Made by a program: the position numbers and the translations under genes | In this document: positions 50,748 to 60,831 of the stretch, piece by piece | Numbering within the stretch: position 1 is the stretch's first letter | Layout: the number at the start of each line of letters is the position of its first letter | Origin: an uncultured Croceitalea sp. | Lineage (GTDB): Bacteria; Bacteroidota; Bacteroidia; Flavobacteriales; Flavobacteriaceae | NCBI GenBank assembly: GCA_947503285.1 | Contig: CANNDD010000008.1 | Coordinates: 62,001-126,000 of the forward strand | Length of the DNA: 64,000 nt | Direction: 5' to 3' | The notes under the pieces: generated by a model | Database searches by the model: none | Told to the model about the DNA's origin: nothing | Seen by the model: only the letters and a program-made list of their open reading frames with translations

Positions 50748-52583
50748 TTAGTTAGCAATAGGGAAAGTTGGACTTGCCGGATTGGTATCCCAGAAAACCT
50801 GAGTATTCAAATCCGTTCTTTGCGTCAAATTGGGGTTATTAATAACCTCATTTTGTGGTAATAAGAAGGTTCTAGGAAATGGACCTGGGTTTAATTCCCA
50901 GTTCGGTAAAAGTGTAGTAGGAAATCCTACCCTTCTATAGAAATTATAAGCCTCAGTGGCACCGCCGAACAGGGTGATAAAATATTGTTCAGCATACACG
51001 TTTAACTTATCATCCATATCCCCGTCTTCAAACTCTTGAACTATTTCATCAATATACGCTGTATTATCGTCAGCTGTAGGTACTAATGAAGACGCAAATT
51101 CAGGAGTGGTTATTTCCCCAGTTGCGGTAACAAAAGTTGTACCGTCTAAAAGTGCTCCAGAATTAAATTGTGGATCTACGAAAGATTGAACTTTTTCAAT
51201 AGATTTTTCCAAACCTGAACGTAGTAATGCAGCAGCTCCAGCCATGTCACCAGAGGATATAGCAACATCAGCTCTCCAAAAATCTACATAAGAAGACAAA
51301 AAGATAGGCTCTATACCAGCACCGCCAGCACCTAGGCCAAGGCCTGTGCCATCATCGTCACCGTCTAGAACAAATTCATGTACATCATCTGCGGTACCCT
51401 CCATTTCATCAGGCCCTAAAGATGTTAGCTCTACTGCACCATTTCTAAACAAATCAGCATCAAATTTACCACCTGCAGGATAAACCCCTACTGCAGCCCT
51501 TCTAAAACTGTCTGGTGGAGTTCCTTCATCATTACCATGTGAACGGCCCCAATAACCATTGGGTACAGAACAGTAAGTGAATCCACCATCAAGATAGTGC
51601 TGTGGTGGCACAACTAAAGAACAGGCCAACTCTTCTTCATTTGGATCCGCATCGGCCCCAGGTGTTTCGCCCACTTGGCGGAAAAAGTAGTACCGTATTC
51701 TTGGATCATTGTTATTCAACATTGTTTCCATCAACCAATTTGACTGGTAGATATTCGCTCCAGAAGGAGTATAATCAGCAGCATAATCAGGGTGTCTGTT
51801 ATCTGGTTGTAGCTCACTGGTACCATAGGTAATCTGAAAATCATCAGCACTTTCCGAAATAAAATCACCTCCGGCAATAATCGAATTGAAAGCAGCTATA
51901 TTACCTGTATTCAAGTAAGAACGAAGTCTAATGGTGTTTATCACCTTAATCCAGGCATCAGTATCTCCGGCGTAGAACAAATCTTGTGCGCCTTGTGTAG
52001 CTGGTTCAGCAGCCAATAAGGATTCTGCCTGATTTAGCAGGACAAAAGCAGCAGCATAAACATCTTGCGCACTGTCTAAATTTGGCGCAGGAAACTCAAC
52101 AGGGTTTCCTGCTTCACTAAATGCAGCATTTCCAATAAAATCTGCTAATTGAAACAAGGAATGTGCATATAAGGTTTTTGCTACCCCGATGTGGAAGGAA
52201 AAGTCAACATCAGTTTCAGCATCAATGGATTCCAAACCTTGAAGGTTGGTCAAAATTCCGATGGAAACGGGGTCTCCAGCACCATTACCACCAGAACTAT
52301 ATGTTCTTGACCACACGCCATTAAGTGTGTTACCAGGTAATTGGTTGAAATAATTCCTTCCAAAAAAGTAATCTATTCTAGTTAATTCAGCAGCTCTATC
52401 ACTTAGAACTTGTTGGTTCGTCATGTACGCCAACTGAATGGAATTTAATAACAGATTAGGATCTGCCTGATCTGCAGCAAGGTCGTTTGGACTAACTCTG
52501 TTGTCCAATTCCGTCGTTTCACAAGAGGTGAAAAGTCCACCTGCGATAAAGACAACTGAAATATATTTAATAAATTTTTTCAT
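50748..52583 (-). CDS. susD: SusD/RagB family nutrient-binding lipoprotein
   Basis: Surface lipoprotein (611 aa, signal FIAGGLFTSCETTELDNR) that captures ligand and lids the SusC channel. VSPNDLAADQADPNLLLNSIQLAYM is the usual SusD opening, and helical TPR-like segments (AAFVLLNQAESLLAAE, VINTIRLRSYLNTGN) follow. The C-terminal YAEQYFITLFGGATEAYNFYRRVGFP is typical of the RagB/SusD-like lipoprotein family. It lies 26 bases after susC. No polysaccharide-degrading enzyme is encoded nearby, so the substrate is not evident. Confidence 0.92.
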   Translation of the reverse strand: MKKFIKYISVVFIAGGLFTSCETTELDNRVSPNDLAADQADPNLLLNSIQLAYMTNQQVLSDRAAELTRIDYFFGRNYFNQLPGNTLNGVWSRTYSSGGNGAGDPVSIGILTNLQGLESIDAETDVDFSFHIGVAKTLYAHSLFQLADFIGNAAFSEAGNPVEFPAPNLDSAQDVYAAAFVLLNQAESLLAAEPATQGAQDLFYAGDTDAWIKVINTIRLRSYLNTGNIAAFNSIIAGGDFISESADDFQITYGTSELQPDNRHPDYAADYTPSGANIYQSNWLMETMLNNNDPRIRYYFFRQVGETPGADADPNEEELACSLVVPPQHYLDGGFTYCSVPNGYWGRSHGNDEGTPPDSFRRAAVGVYPAGGKFDADLFRNGAVELTSLGPDEMEGTADDVHEFVLDGDDDGTGLGLGAGGAGIEPIFLSSYVDFWRADVAISSGDMAGAAALLRSGLEKSIEKVQSFVDPQFNSGALLDGTTFVTATGEITTPEFASSLVPTADDNTAYIDEIVQEFEDGDMDDKLNVYAEQYFITLFGGATEAYNFYRRVGFPTTLLPNWELNPGPFPRTFLLPQNEVINNPNLTQRTDLNTQVFWDTNPASPTFPIAN

Positions 52584-52609
52584 AATTTTTATATCATTAA
52601 CAATTTTTA

Positions 52610-55600
52610 TTAGAATGTAGCTTTTAGACTGACTCCGTATCTTCTAGAACTTGGTCCGTTAATGAAATCAAACCCACGACCGTTACCAATACCAACACCA
52701 GCAACGTTAGGATCAAAATTAGCACCATCAGGAGTGTTATAAGCATCATACCAAAGGTTGAAACCTTGAGCTGTAAGCGTCAATGATCCAAATGGGGTTT
52801 TGTCCAAGAATTTAGATGGGAAGCTATAGCCCAAAGATATCTCTTGCAAACGAACGACAGAAGCATCATAGATTCTAGTTTCCGTTGGACCAAAAAGTAG
52901 GTTGCTAAAGTAATACGTAGAGTTGTTCAGCTGAATGTTATTTACTTCACCTGTACTTTGACGCACACCTGGTAAAATAAACGTATTCTCCCTATCCAAC
53001 GTCTCAACAATAAGGCCTCTACCTAATAGTGTGGCAATAGTACTTGAAAGGATATCGCCTCCTTTGGTATGATTGATTTGGAAACCTAAATTCCAATTCT
53101 TGTACCTAAGGGTATTGATAAAGTTCATTGTATAATCGGCAATAGCGTCACCCACGATTGGCACATCACCATTAAGGTCTTGTTCAGCAACTACATAACT
53201 ACCGGCATCGTTTATCAAAAAGTTACCAGCTTCATCACGTGCAATGGCCGTACCCACAATGGTACCCAAGGATTCCCCTTCAATCGCCGCGTTCGAACCT
53301 CTAAACAAGCCCCCACCTTCGGCCAAAGAACCTGCATAGGCTATAAAGTCTTGTTCTTGTTCCGTAACAATTTCGTTATTGGTGAAGAAATTAACCCTTG
53401 AATTCCAGTTAAAGTTCTCGCTTTTGAATAAATCAACACCTAAATCAATTTCGATTCCCTCATTCTGAATTTGTCCAATGTTACTTTGTGTGAACGTGAA
53501 TCCAGTAGAAGGTGCCAATGGTTCCGTTACAATAAGGTCATTCGTTCTACGATCGAAATAGGTGAAATCAAGTGAAATCCTGTTTTTCCAAAGTTTGGCC
53601 TCGAAACCAAATTCCAATTCCTCTAGAAGCTCTGGTTTTAAATCTGGATTTGCCCTGAAATTGTCAATTTGATTCGTAGTCACTGGACCACCGCCACCTA
53701 CTTCATCTGTAAATCTTAATGTGTTTTGTTCAACAACATTTACCGTAGGATACCCTGTTGGGAAAGTGGCTGATGTACCGTAACTAGCCCTAACCTTTAA
53801 GAAGTTCAATCCATTTTCAGATTTTAAACCACTAAAAGCATTGGTAGGCAAGAATGATAAACTAACCCCAGGGTATGTTTGACTGTTGTTTTCAGTAGTC
53901 AAGTTTGACACCCAGTCCGTTCTTGCTGAAACGTTTAAGAAAAGCATATCATCGTAATCAAAAGTAGCTTGACCCAAAAGACCTACAATATTTCTTGTTT
54001 GTGTAAACTGAATAGGCAATTGGTTTTCATAGTTAAAGTGTCTTTTGATACCAAAAACAATCTGTCCGGTACTCGCAACACCTTGTTGGTCAAAACTATC
54101 TTGTCTTGATGTCGCACCTAAAGTAAAGGAAGCTCCTAATTTTTCTGATAAATCGTAATTACCATTTACTGAGAAGAAATGCTCCCAAATAGTATTGTTG
54201 TTATCAAAAGTATTCAAGAAACCAAAAATTGCTTGGGTAAAGTTAACACCGCCTTTGTTTGAACTTTGAATGTTACGTTCATTGTAGAAATCAAGACCAG
54301 TTCTCCAATTCAAGCTGATGTTGTCATTTAACTGATACGCCAACTGGGCATTCCAATAGAAACGGTTGGTCAACTGACGATTCGTAACGTTCGCTGCAGT
54401 CCAACGTGGGTTGATGATATCATTACCATCCCTGTAGTAAACACTAGAACCGTCGATAGGATTTTCAAATGGTAAACCAATCAAATCCACACTTCGAGGA
54501 GTAAAGAGAATATTACCATATACAGAAAGACCATCCGTACCGTTACCCCTACTTGAGGCAATAGGTGGTGTTCTGTAATCCGTACGAGCATAGTTCATAG
54601 TACCGGTTACGGTAAATTTGTTTGATAGTTTTGAACGACCACCAATAGAAACGTTAGCCCTATTCAAGGAGTTACCAGGTGTAAAGCCGACGTCGTTTAA
54701 GTAACCGACATTGACATTATAACTTGTATTCCCATCATCACTTGCCCCTGCAACATTAATAGATGTATTGGTGGCATAACCTGGACTTAAAAACCGTTCT
54801 ACGGAGTTATAAGGTCTCCACTCGTATCTTGCTCCCTGTAATTCAGGGAAGGCTTCCCTTGTGGCAGCAACGGAAGTTGACGAATAAGGGTGTTCTAGAG
54901 TACCATTGTCATCAATTGCTGGCTGATTTCCCCATCCAGAGACACCATCCCTATCGAAACTTGGTCCCCAGTTACTGAAGAACCATCCGAAAGATTGGTC
55001 AAAACCATTACCAAATTGATCTTGATAATCAGGTAATGAAGCATATTCAACAGTAAAGAAAGATTGGTTTACCGTAATCTCGGTCTTTTTTGGACCATTA
55101 GTTGCGGCTCCAGCCTTGGTGGTTATAAGTATAACACCATTTTTACCCTGAGTACCATACAAGGTAGCCGCAGCCAAACCTTTTAATACCTCAACGCTTG
55201 CAATGTTGTTTGGATCTAAATCCAAGAAACGTGAAGAACCTGTAACACCATCAATAAACCCCTGCTGACCATCACCACCATTGATATCGTTATTTGTGTC
55301 GTTACTGAAAGGCACCCCATCAACGATAAATAAGGCTTGGTTACTTCCTGAAAAGGAACTTAAACCCCTTACCGTAACGTTTGTTGCGGAACCAGAGGCA
55401 CCACCAGCAGCGGTGATCTGTACACCTGCAGCCTTACCTGAAAGTACCCTTGCAACATCACCCTCAGTTCTGTTTTCCAATTGGTCAGAACCTACAGAGG
55501 TAACAGCGTAACCAAGTGCTTTCTTTTCACGCTTGATACCTTGCGCAGTCACAACAACTTCTTCAAGTGCCTGTGCATCTTCCTCCATCTGCACATCAAT

Positions 55601-55870
55601 AGTACTACCCGCACCGACAGTCCTTCTAACATCCCTCTGCCCAATATACGTGAACAACAGGCTCTGGCCTGGGCTCGCTGTTATTGAGTAAATTCCATCA
55701 AAATCTGTTTGGGTACCATTGGATGTACCTTCAACGACAATGTTAACCCCAGGTAAAGGCAGACCGTCTGCATCTGTAACCGTACCTGAAATCGTCTTGT
55801 CTTGTGCAAAAGTCAAGTGCACGACAAACGCCAACAAAAGCGTTAAGATTCCATTTAGTTTTGTTCTCAT
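52610..55870 (-). CDS. susC: SusC/RagA family TonB-dependent outer-membrane transporter
   Basis: TonB-dependent transporter of 1086 aa. Signal peptide ends near LTFAQ. A CarboxypepD_reg-like domain (ISGTVTDADGLPLPGVNIVVEGTSNGTQTDFDGIYSI) precedes the plug: EEVVVTAQGIKREKKALGYA, then VTVRGLSSFSGSNQALFIVDGVPF and ASVEVLKGLAAATLYG. A large barrel ends GPSSRRYGVSLKATF. Works with the SusD partner 26 bases downstream. The 856-base upstream gap probably holds its promoter, though I see no exact consensus box. Confidence 0.94.
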   Translation of the reverse strand: MRTKLNGILTLLLAFVVHLTFAQDKTISGTVTDADGLPLPGVNIVVEGTSNGTQTDFDGIYSITASPGQSLLFTYIGQRDVRRTVGAGSTIDVQMEEDAQALEEVVVTAQGIKREKKALGYAVTSVGSDQLENRTEGDVARVLSGKAAGVQITAAGGASGSATNVTVRGLSSFSGSNQALFIVDGVPFSNDTNNDINGGDGQQGFIDGVTGSSRFLDLDPNNIASVEVLKGLAAATLYGTQGKNGVILITTKAGAATNGPKKTEITVNQSFFTVEYASLPDYQDQFGNGFDQSFGWFFSNWGPSFDRDGVSGWGNQPAIDDNGTLEHPYSSTSVAATREAFPELQGARYEWRPYNSVERFLSPGYATNTSINVAGASDDGNTSYNVNVGYLNDVGFTPGNSLNRANVSIGGRSKLSNKFTVTGTMNYARTDYRTPPIASSRGNGTDGLSVYGNILFTPRSVDLIGLPFENPIDGSSVYYRDGNDIINPRWTAANVTNRQLTNRFYWNAQLAYQLNDNISLNWRTGLDFYNERNIQSSNKGGVNFTQAIFGFLNTFDNNNTIWEHFFSVNGNYDLSEKLGASFTLGATSRQDSFDQQGVASTGQIVFGIKRHFNYENQLPIQFTQTRNIVGLLGQATFDYDDMLFLNVSARTDWVSNLTTENNSQTYPGVSLSFLPTNAFSGLKSENGLNFLKVRASYGTSATFPTGYPTVNVVEQNTLRFTDEVGGGGPVTTNQIDNFRANPDLKPELLEELEFGFEAKLWKNRISLDFTYFDRRTNDLIVTEPLAPSTGFTFTQSNIGQIQNEGIEIDLGVDLFKSENFNWNSRVNFFTNNEIVTEQEQDFIAYAGSLAEGGGLFRGSNAAIEGESLGTIVGTAIARDEAGNFLINDAGSYVVAEQDLNGDVPIVGDAIADYTMNFINTLRYKNWNLGFQINHTKGGDILSSTIATLLGRGLIVETLDRENTFILPGVRQSTGEVNNIQLNNSTYYFSNLLFGPTETRIYDASVVRLQEISLGYSFPSKFLDKTPFGSLTLTAQGFNLWYDAYNTPDGANFDPNVAGVGIGNGRGFDFINGPSSRRYGVSLKATF

Positions 55871-56652
55871 TTTTAAATTATTTGAATTAGCTAGCCGCTA
55901 AAATCATAATTTCATGTTAATAATCCAAACTAATTTCACTAAAATTTCACACTCTTGTCAAATATTAACCTTCTTGCAAATTGTGTTAACTAATTTGCAT
56001 TAAACACGATTATCGAAAGAATTTTTGTTAAAAAATTGCATAAAATTTATTTTTATTTCATGGTGGTTGAGCCATTGAATGGGTATTAGTTAAAATGAGG
56101 GTGTTATTGTTATTTTTAATTGTGTTCTTGCCAATTGATTTGCCCAGTGTTAAAAGAGCTTCTTTTGAAGCCGTACCCCTAGTTTTGTGAATGTTGGGCG
56201 CAGGCAGGTCCCTTTCTTTTAGTGGTATGTCCAAAGCTAATGTCTTTCTGTATTGTAAGGATTGCTGTAACGACGAGTTATGTTTTTTATATTGTTTGGG
56301 TATGGGTTCTGTGAAAAACGATATTTCTTGTTGTCCTTTCTTTTGGATGGTATTTTGTTTTGTATTTGTGATTGAATGATTGATTTAAATGGATTTGCTT
56401 TTTAGGTTTATTGAAACCGGATTTCGCAAGACGGATTGTGAATGGATGCCTAAAGTAGTCGTGCACTTTGTTTATTAACTATTCATACTATGGGGTATTG
56501 TCTTTTTGTGTTAGGGGTGATGAAACAGTAAAGATTTTTAAAGAATTACTATGTGAAATCAATGTTTTTAAGATAGTTGTCCAGCGTATTGATGGTTCGT
56601 GTCAAGGGCTGTTGGAATGCTAGGAAGTTTTTCTAAAATAAATACCTAACCA
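55871..56652. other. Long noncoding gap between divergent susC and rpsL
   Basis: About 780 bases, AT-rich, with no gene I can support. The only longer frame (62 codons at 56191) is Cys/Phe-rich low-complexity sequence and looks accidental. The gap must hold the susC promoter, but no exact TAnnTTTG box is found at a normal distance from the susC ATG. Confidence 0.6.
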
Positions 56653-56683
56653 TTTGAATAATTAAGAAATATCACTACATTTG
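56653..56683 (+). promoter_or_regulatory. Promoter of the str-S10 ribosomal cluster
   Basis: TTTG (56653-56656), 19-base spacer, TACATTTG (56676-56683): an exact match to the Bacteroidota -33/-7 arrangement. It lies about 44 bases before the rpsL start and directly before a small hairpin. Confidence 0.8.
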
Positions 56684-56684
56684 C

Positions 56685-56703
56685 AGCCCCAAAAAATGGG
56701 GTT
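56685..56703 (+). promoter_or_regulatory. 5'-terminal hairpin of the rpsL leader
   Basis: AGCCCCA (56685-56691) pairs with TGGGGTT (56697-56703) around an A5 loop, with one G-T pair. It begins two bases after the -7 box, so the mRNA would start at or inside this hairpin. Possible role in mRNA stability or control. Confidence 0.5.
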
Positions 56704-56726
56704 ATTTTATTTAATACAAATTATTA

Positions 56727-57101
56727 ATGCCAACAATTTCACAATTAGTAAGAAAAGGAAGGGTCACAATTACCAAGAAGAGTAAATCGGCCGCTTTGGA
56801 TTCTTGCCCACAACGAAGGGGAGTTTGTACGCGTGTTTACACTACTACACCTAAAAAACCAAATTCAGCGATGCGAAAAGTTGCTAGGGTTAGGTTGACT
56901 AATGGTAAAGAAGTAAATGCATACATTCCTGGAGAAGGGCATAACCTCCAAGAGCACTCGATAGTATTGGTAAGAGGTGGAAGGGTAAAAGATTTACCAG
57001 GAGTTAGATACCACATCGTTCGTGGAGCATTGGATACCGCAGGTGTTGCGGGTAGAACGCAACGTAGGTCTAAGTATGGTGCGAAACGACCAAAAAAGTA
57101 A
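56727..57101 (+). CDS. rpsL: 30S ribosomal protein S12
   Basis: Small-subunit protein (124 aa) at the decoding centre. [12 protein letters not shown] is the standard start, followed by [17 protein letters not shown] and [18 protein letters not shown], which carry the lysines that set streptomycin response. The [28 protein letters not shown] block holds the conserved PGVRYH. First gene of the str operon; its promoter lies 43 bases upstream. Confidence 0.98.
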   Translation: MPTISQLVRKGRVTITKKSKSAALDSCPQRRGVCTRVYTTTPKKPNSAMRKVARVRLTNGKEVNAYIPGEGHNLQEHSIVLVRGGRVKDLPGVRYHIVRGALDTAGVAGRTQRRSKYGAKRPKK

Positions 57102-57125
57102 TTTAAAAGACTTTAGTAAGAAACG

Positions 57126-57602
57126 ATGAGAAAAAGACAGGCAAAGAAAAGACCATTATTGCCAGATCCAAGATTTGGTGACCAATTGGTGACACGATTT
57201 GTGAATATGATGATGTGGGACGGTAAAAAGTCCGTTGCTTTCAAGGTATTTTATGACGCTATTGATATTGTAGCGGAAAAAAACACCGATGAAGAGAAAA
57301 CTGCATTAGAGCTTTGGAAAGATGCTTTATCAAATGTAATGCCCCATGTTGAAGTGCGCAGTAGAAGGGTAGGTGGTGCCACATTTCAAATACCAATGCA
57401 GATACGCCCAGATAGGAAGATTTCAACAGCGATGAAGTGGTTGATTCTTTACGCTCGTAAGCGTAATGAGAAATCAATGGCGCAAAAACTGGCCGCAGAG
57501 GTCTTGGCTGCTGCAAAAGAAGAAGGTGCGGCGGTCAAGAAGAGGGTGGATACCCACAAGATGGCCGAAGCGAACAAAGCATTCTCACACTTCAGATTTT
57601 AA
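57126..57602 (+). CDS. rpsG: 30S ribosomal protein S7
   Basis: Primary 16S rRNA-binding protein (158 aa) that starts head assembly. [30 protein letters not shown] and [21 protein letters not shown] are hallmarks, as is the C-terminal [13 protein letters not shown]. In many bacteria S7 represses its own operon translation. It lies 24 bases after rpsL and 6 before fusA. Confidence 0.98.
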   Translation: MRKRQAKKRPLLPDPRFGDQLVTRFVNMMMWDGKKSVAFKVFYDAIDIVAEKNTDEEKTALELWKDALSNVMPHVEVRSRRVGGATFQIPMQIRPDRKISTAMKWLILYARKRNEKSMAQKLAAEVLAAAKEEGAAVKKRVDTHKMAEANKAFSHFRF

Positions 57603-57608
57603 TTAGCA

Positions 57609-59735
57609 ATGGGAAGAGATTTAAAATACACAAGAAATATAGGTATTGCGGCACATATTGATGCTGGTAAGACCACGACTACGGAGCGTATATTGTTTTA
57701 TACCGGTGTGAGTCATAAGATTGGTGAGGTCCATGATGGTGCCGCTACAATGGACTGGATGGAGCAAGAGCAAGAACGTGGTATTACCATTACTTCTGCT
57801 GCAACGACTTGTACCTGGAACTTTCCAACCGAAAATGGTCAGCCAACTGCTGATGCGAAAGGATACCATTTTAATATTATCGATACTCCCGGGCACGTTG
57901 ATTTTACAGTTGAGGTAAACCGTTCATTGCGTGTTCTTGATGGATTGGTCTTTCTGTTCAGTGCGGTCGATGGTGTAGAGCCACAATCTGAGACCAACTG
58001 GAGATTGGCCGATAACTATAAGGTACCAAGAATTGGTTTTGTGAATAAAATGGATCGTCAAGGATCAAATTTCTTGATGGTTTGTAAGCAAGTTAAAGAA
58101 ATGCTTGGCTCCAATGCGGTGCCAATCGTTCTGCCAATCGGTGAAGAAGCTGATTTTAAGGGAATCGTTGATTTGGCAAAGAACAGGGCTATCGTATGGC
58201 ACGAAGAAGGATTTGGTTCTACTTTTGATGTAATCGATATTCCTGAAGAAATGAAAGCTGAGGTCAAGGAGTATAGAGGTGCTTTAATTGAGGCTGTTGC
58301 GGAGTATGATGAGGAATTGATGGAAAAGTTCTTTGAAGATGAAGATTCCATCACCGAAGAAGAAGTACACGCTGCCCTAAGGGCCGCGGTTATGGATCGC
58401 GCTATCATTCCTATGATATGTGGTTCTTCGTTCAAGAATAAAGGAGTCCAGTTTTTGTTGGATGCCGTATGTAGGTACCTACCTTCACCAATTGATAAAG
58501 ATGATATTGTTGGTACTGATCCTGATACAGGAGCTGAAATCACAAGAAAGCCTGATGCTAAAGAGCCTTTTGCGGCTTTAGCTTTTAAAATTGCCACGGA
58601 TCCATTTGTTGGTCGTTTGGCCTTCTTTAGGGCTTATTCGGGTCGATTAGATGCAGGTTCTTATATTTTGAACAACCGTTCCGGTAAAAAAGAGCGTATC
58701 TCGCGTATCTACCAGATGCACTCGAATAAGCAAAATGCTATTGATTATATCGAAGCTGGTGACATCGGTGCCGCCGTAGGTTTTAAAGATATCAAAACTG
58801 GAGATACGATGTCTTCCGAAAAGCATCCTATTGTTCTTGAAAGTATGGACTTTCCCGATCCAGTTATCGGTATTGCCGTGGAGCCAAAAACCAAGGCAGA
58901 TGTTGATAAATTGGGTATGTCCTTGGCTAAATTGGCTGAAGAAGATCCCACATTCCAAGTAAAAACAGATGAAGCTTCCGGTCAGACCATTATTTCCGGT
59001 ATGGGTGAACTTCATTTGGATATTATCGTTGATCGTTTGAGACGTGAATTCAAAGTTGATGTCAATCAAGGACAACCACAGGTAGAATACAAAGAAGCAA
59101 TAACGCAAGTTGCCGATCACAGGGAGGTTTATAAGAAACAATCCGGTGGTCGTGGTAAGTTCGCCGATATTGTATTTACAATGGAACCTGCAGGTGATGA
59201 AGTCGAAGGTCTTGAATTTGTTAATGTAATAAAAGGTGGTAACATACCTAAAGAATATATTCCTTCAGTTGAAAAAGGATTTAAAGAGGCTATGAAGAAT
59301 GGTCCTTTGGCCGGATTCGAAATGGATAGTATGAAAGTTACCCTTAAGGATGGTTCTTTCCACCCTGTCGATTCTGATTCATTATCTTTTGAGTTGGCTG
59401 CAAAAATGGGATATAAAGTTGCTGCAAAAGCTGCTCGTTCCGTGTTGATGGAGCCTATCATGAAAATTGAGGTTTTGACCCCTGAGGAAAATATGGGTGA
59501 TATTGTTGGCGATTTGAACAGACGTCGTGGCACTATTAGTGACATGAGTGATAGGGCAGGTTCAAAAGTTGTTAAAGGTGAAGTTCCGTTATCAGAAATG
59601 TTCGGTTATGTGACCGCATTAAGAACCTTATCGTCAGGTAGGGCTACTTCTACAATGGAATTCTCGCATTATGCAGAGACACCAAGTAATATTGCGGAAG
59701 AAGTGATTAAAGTAGCTAAAGGAGTAACGGTTTAA
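57609..59735 (+). CDS. fusA: Elongation factor G
   Basis: Translocase GTPase of 708 aa. G1 [16 protein letters not shown] (near 16-31), G2 [12 protein letters not shown]3 DTPGHVDFT and G4 [10 protein letters not shown] are all present. Domain II and the C-terminal domains ([28 protein letters not shown] and [19 protein letters not shown]) complete a full-length EF-G. It sits inside the str operon in the usual place. EF-Tu does not follow; rpsJ does, as is normal in this phylum. Confidence 0.98.
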   Translation: MGRDLKYTRNIGIAAHIDAGKTTTTERILFYTGVSHKIGEVHDGAATMDWMEQEQERGITITSAATTCTWNFPTENGQPTADAKGYHFNIIDTPGHVDFTVEVNRSLRVLDGLVFLFSAVDGVEPQSETNWRLADNYKVPRIGFVNKMDRQGSNFLMVCKQVKEMLGSNAVPIVLPIGEEADFKGIVDLAKNRAIVWHEEGFGSTFDVIDIPEEMKAEVKEYRGALIEAVAEYDEELMEKFFEDEDSITEEEVHAALRAAVMDRAIIPMICGSSFKNKGVQFLLDAVCRYLPSPIDKDDIVGTDPDTGAEITRKPDAKEPFAALAFKIATDPFVGRLAFFRAYSGRLDAGSYILNNRSGKKERISRIYQMHSNKQNAIDYIEAGDIGAAVGFKDIKTGDTMSSEKHPIVLESMDFPDPVIGIAVEPKTKADVDKLGMSLAKLAEEDPTFQVKTDEASGQTIISGMGELHLDIIVDRLRREFKVDVNQGQPQVEYKEAITQVADHREVYKKQSGGRGKFADIVFTMEPAGDEVEGLEFVNVIKGGNIPKEYIPSVEKGFKEAMKNGPLAGFEMDSMKVTLKDGSFHPVDSDSLSFELAAKMGYKVAAKAARSVLMEPIMKIEVLTPEENMGDIVGDLNRRRGTISDMSDRAGSKVVKGEVPLSEMFGYVTALRTLSSGRATSTMEFSHYAETPSNIAEEVIKVAKGVTV

Positions 59736-59745
59736 ATATCAGAAG

Positions 59746-60051
59746 ATGAGTCAAAAAATAAGAATTAAATTGAAGTCCTACGATCACAATTTGGTGGACA
59801 AGTCTGCTGAAAAAATCGTTAAGACGGTTAAGACGACGGGTGCTGTGGTTACGGGTCCAATACCATTGCCAACGCACAAAAAAATATTTACAGTTTTACG
59901 TTCACCGCACGTGAACAAGAAATCAAGAGAGCAATTCCAGTTAAGTTCTTACAAGCGATTATTGGATATTTATAGCTCTTCTTCCAAAACAATTGATGCT
60001 TTAATGAAATTAGAGTTGCCAAGTGGTGTGGAAGTCGAAATAAAAGTGTAA
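59746..60051 (+). CDS. rpsJ: 30S ribosomal protein S10 (NusE)
   Basis: A 101-aa protein of the 30S head, also a transcription-antitermination partner of NusG and Rho. [41 protein letters not shown] is diagnostic. It follows fusA by 10 bases and belongs to the str transcript. Its stop codon lies inside a -7-like box, and a 158-base gap with hairpins separates it from rplC, unlike the tight spacing of all other genes here. Confidence 0.97.
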   Translation: MSQKIRIKLKSYDHNLVDKSAEKIVKTVKTTGAVVTGPIPLPTHKKIFTVLRSPHVNKKSREQFQLSSYKRLLDIYSSSSKTIDALMKLELPSGVEVEIKV

Positions 60052-60056
60052 ATTTG
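60049..60056 (+). promoter_or_regulatory. Possible internal promoter at the rpsJ stop
   Basis: TAAATTTG fits TAnnTTTG exactly and its first three bases are the rpsJ stop codon. There is no -33 TTG at the usual spacing. The bases after it (CACG, then a hairpin) resemble the TTTGCA-hairpin start of the rpsL leader. Confidence 0.4.
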
Positions 60057-60060
60057 CACG

Positions 60061-60076
60061 CTCTTTGAAAAAAGAG
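60061..60076 (+). promoter_or_regulatory. GAAA-capped hairpin in the rpsJ-rplC gap
   Basis: CTCTTT (60061-60066), loop GAAA, AAAGAG (60071-60076): a perfect 6-bp stem with a GNRA tetraloop, starting four bases after the possible -7 box. It could be a 5'-end hairpin or a protein-binding site. Confidence 0.5.
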
Positions 60077-60127
60077 ATACATGTCCTGAGCTGCGGGCGA
60101 GGGAAAAACGGTGAAAGAAAAAAATCT

Positions 60128-60156
60128 GGGTCAGAGGATTTTCTTGACCCTTTTTT
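60128..60156 (+). terminator. Intrinsic terminator or attenuator before rplC
   Basis: GGGTCA (60128-60133) pairs with TGACCC (60145-60150), followed directly by TTTTTT. It lies 53 bases before the rplC start and inside the ribosomal cluster. It must be conditional or leaky, or else transcription restarts downstream. Confidence 0.65.
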
Positions 60157-60209
60157 AATGCCATTAAATTGGCGAATAGATTGAAGAAATAATTAATAAT
60201 TAATATCAA

Positions 60210-60827
60210 ATGTCTGGGTTAATAGGAAAAAAAATCGGCATGACCAGCATCTTTGACGAGAATGGAAAGAACATTCCTTGTACCGTCATTCAGGCTGGAC
60301 CATGTGTGGTTACCCAAGTCAGAACCGAAGAGGTAGACGGGTATAGTGCCCTTCAGCTCGGTTTCGATGACAAGGCAGAAAAGCGTGCTAATAAGGCTGA
60401 AATAGGCCATGTTAAAAAAGCAGGTTCTTCTCCCAAGAAAAAGGTCGTTGAATTCCGTGATTTTGAAGGAGAATTTAAATTAGGTGATACCGTAGGTGTC
60501 GATCTTTTTAAAGAAGGGGAATTTGTTGATGTTATTGGTACGTCAAAAGGTAAAGGTTTTCAAGGTGTGGTCAAAAGACATGGCTTCGGCGGTGTTGGTC
60601 AGGCTACCCATGGTCAGCATAATAGGCTGAGGGCTCCAGGTTCCATTGGTGCTGCCTCGTATCCTGCTAGGGTATTTAAAGGTATGAAGATGGCCGGTAG
60701 AATGGGTGGCGAACGGGTTACCGTTCAAAATCTACGCGTATTGAAAGTGGTTCCTGAAAAGAACATTATTGTTGTTAAGGGAGCAATACCTGGTCATAAA
60801 AATGCTTACGTAACCGTAGAAAAGTAA
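60210..60827 (+). CDS. rplC: 50S ribosomal protein L3
   Basis: A 205-aa large-subunit assembly initiator. [31 protein letters not shown] and [38 protein letters not shown] are diagnostic. First gene after the attenuator-like gap, and the real start of the S10-type gene run here. rplD starts 4 bases after it. Confidence 0.98.
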   Translation: MSGLIGKKIGMTSIFDENGKNIPCTVIQAGPCVVTQVRTEEVDGYSALQLGFDDKAEKRANKAEIGHVKKAGSSPKKKVVEFRDFEGEFKLGDTVGVDLFKEGEFVDVIGTSKGKGFQGVVKRHGFGGVGQATHGQHNRLRAPGSIGAASYPARVFKGMKMAGRMGGERVTVQNLRVLKVVPEKNIIVVKGAIPGHKNAYVTVEK

Positions 60828-60831
60828 GGTA

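Noticed and set aside
56191-56379. A 62-codon frame in the gap between susC and rpsL
   Set aside because: Low-complexity Cys/Phe-rich product, no promoter box at a normal distance, no signal or domain pattern. The gap looks noncoding.
58058-58597. Long reverse-strand frame (179 codons) inside fusA, with similar ones at 58647-59141 and 59129-59545
   Set aside because: They are shadows of a strongly conserved gene: low-complexity serine-rich or odd composition and no recognisable domain.
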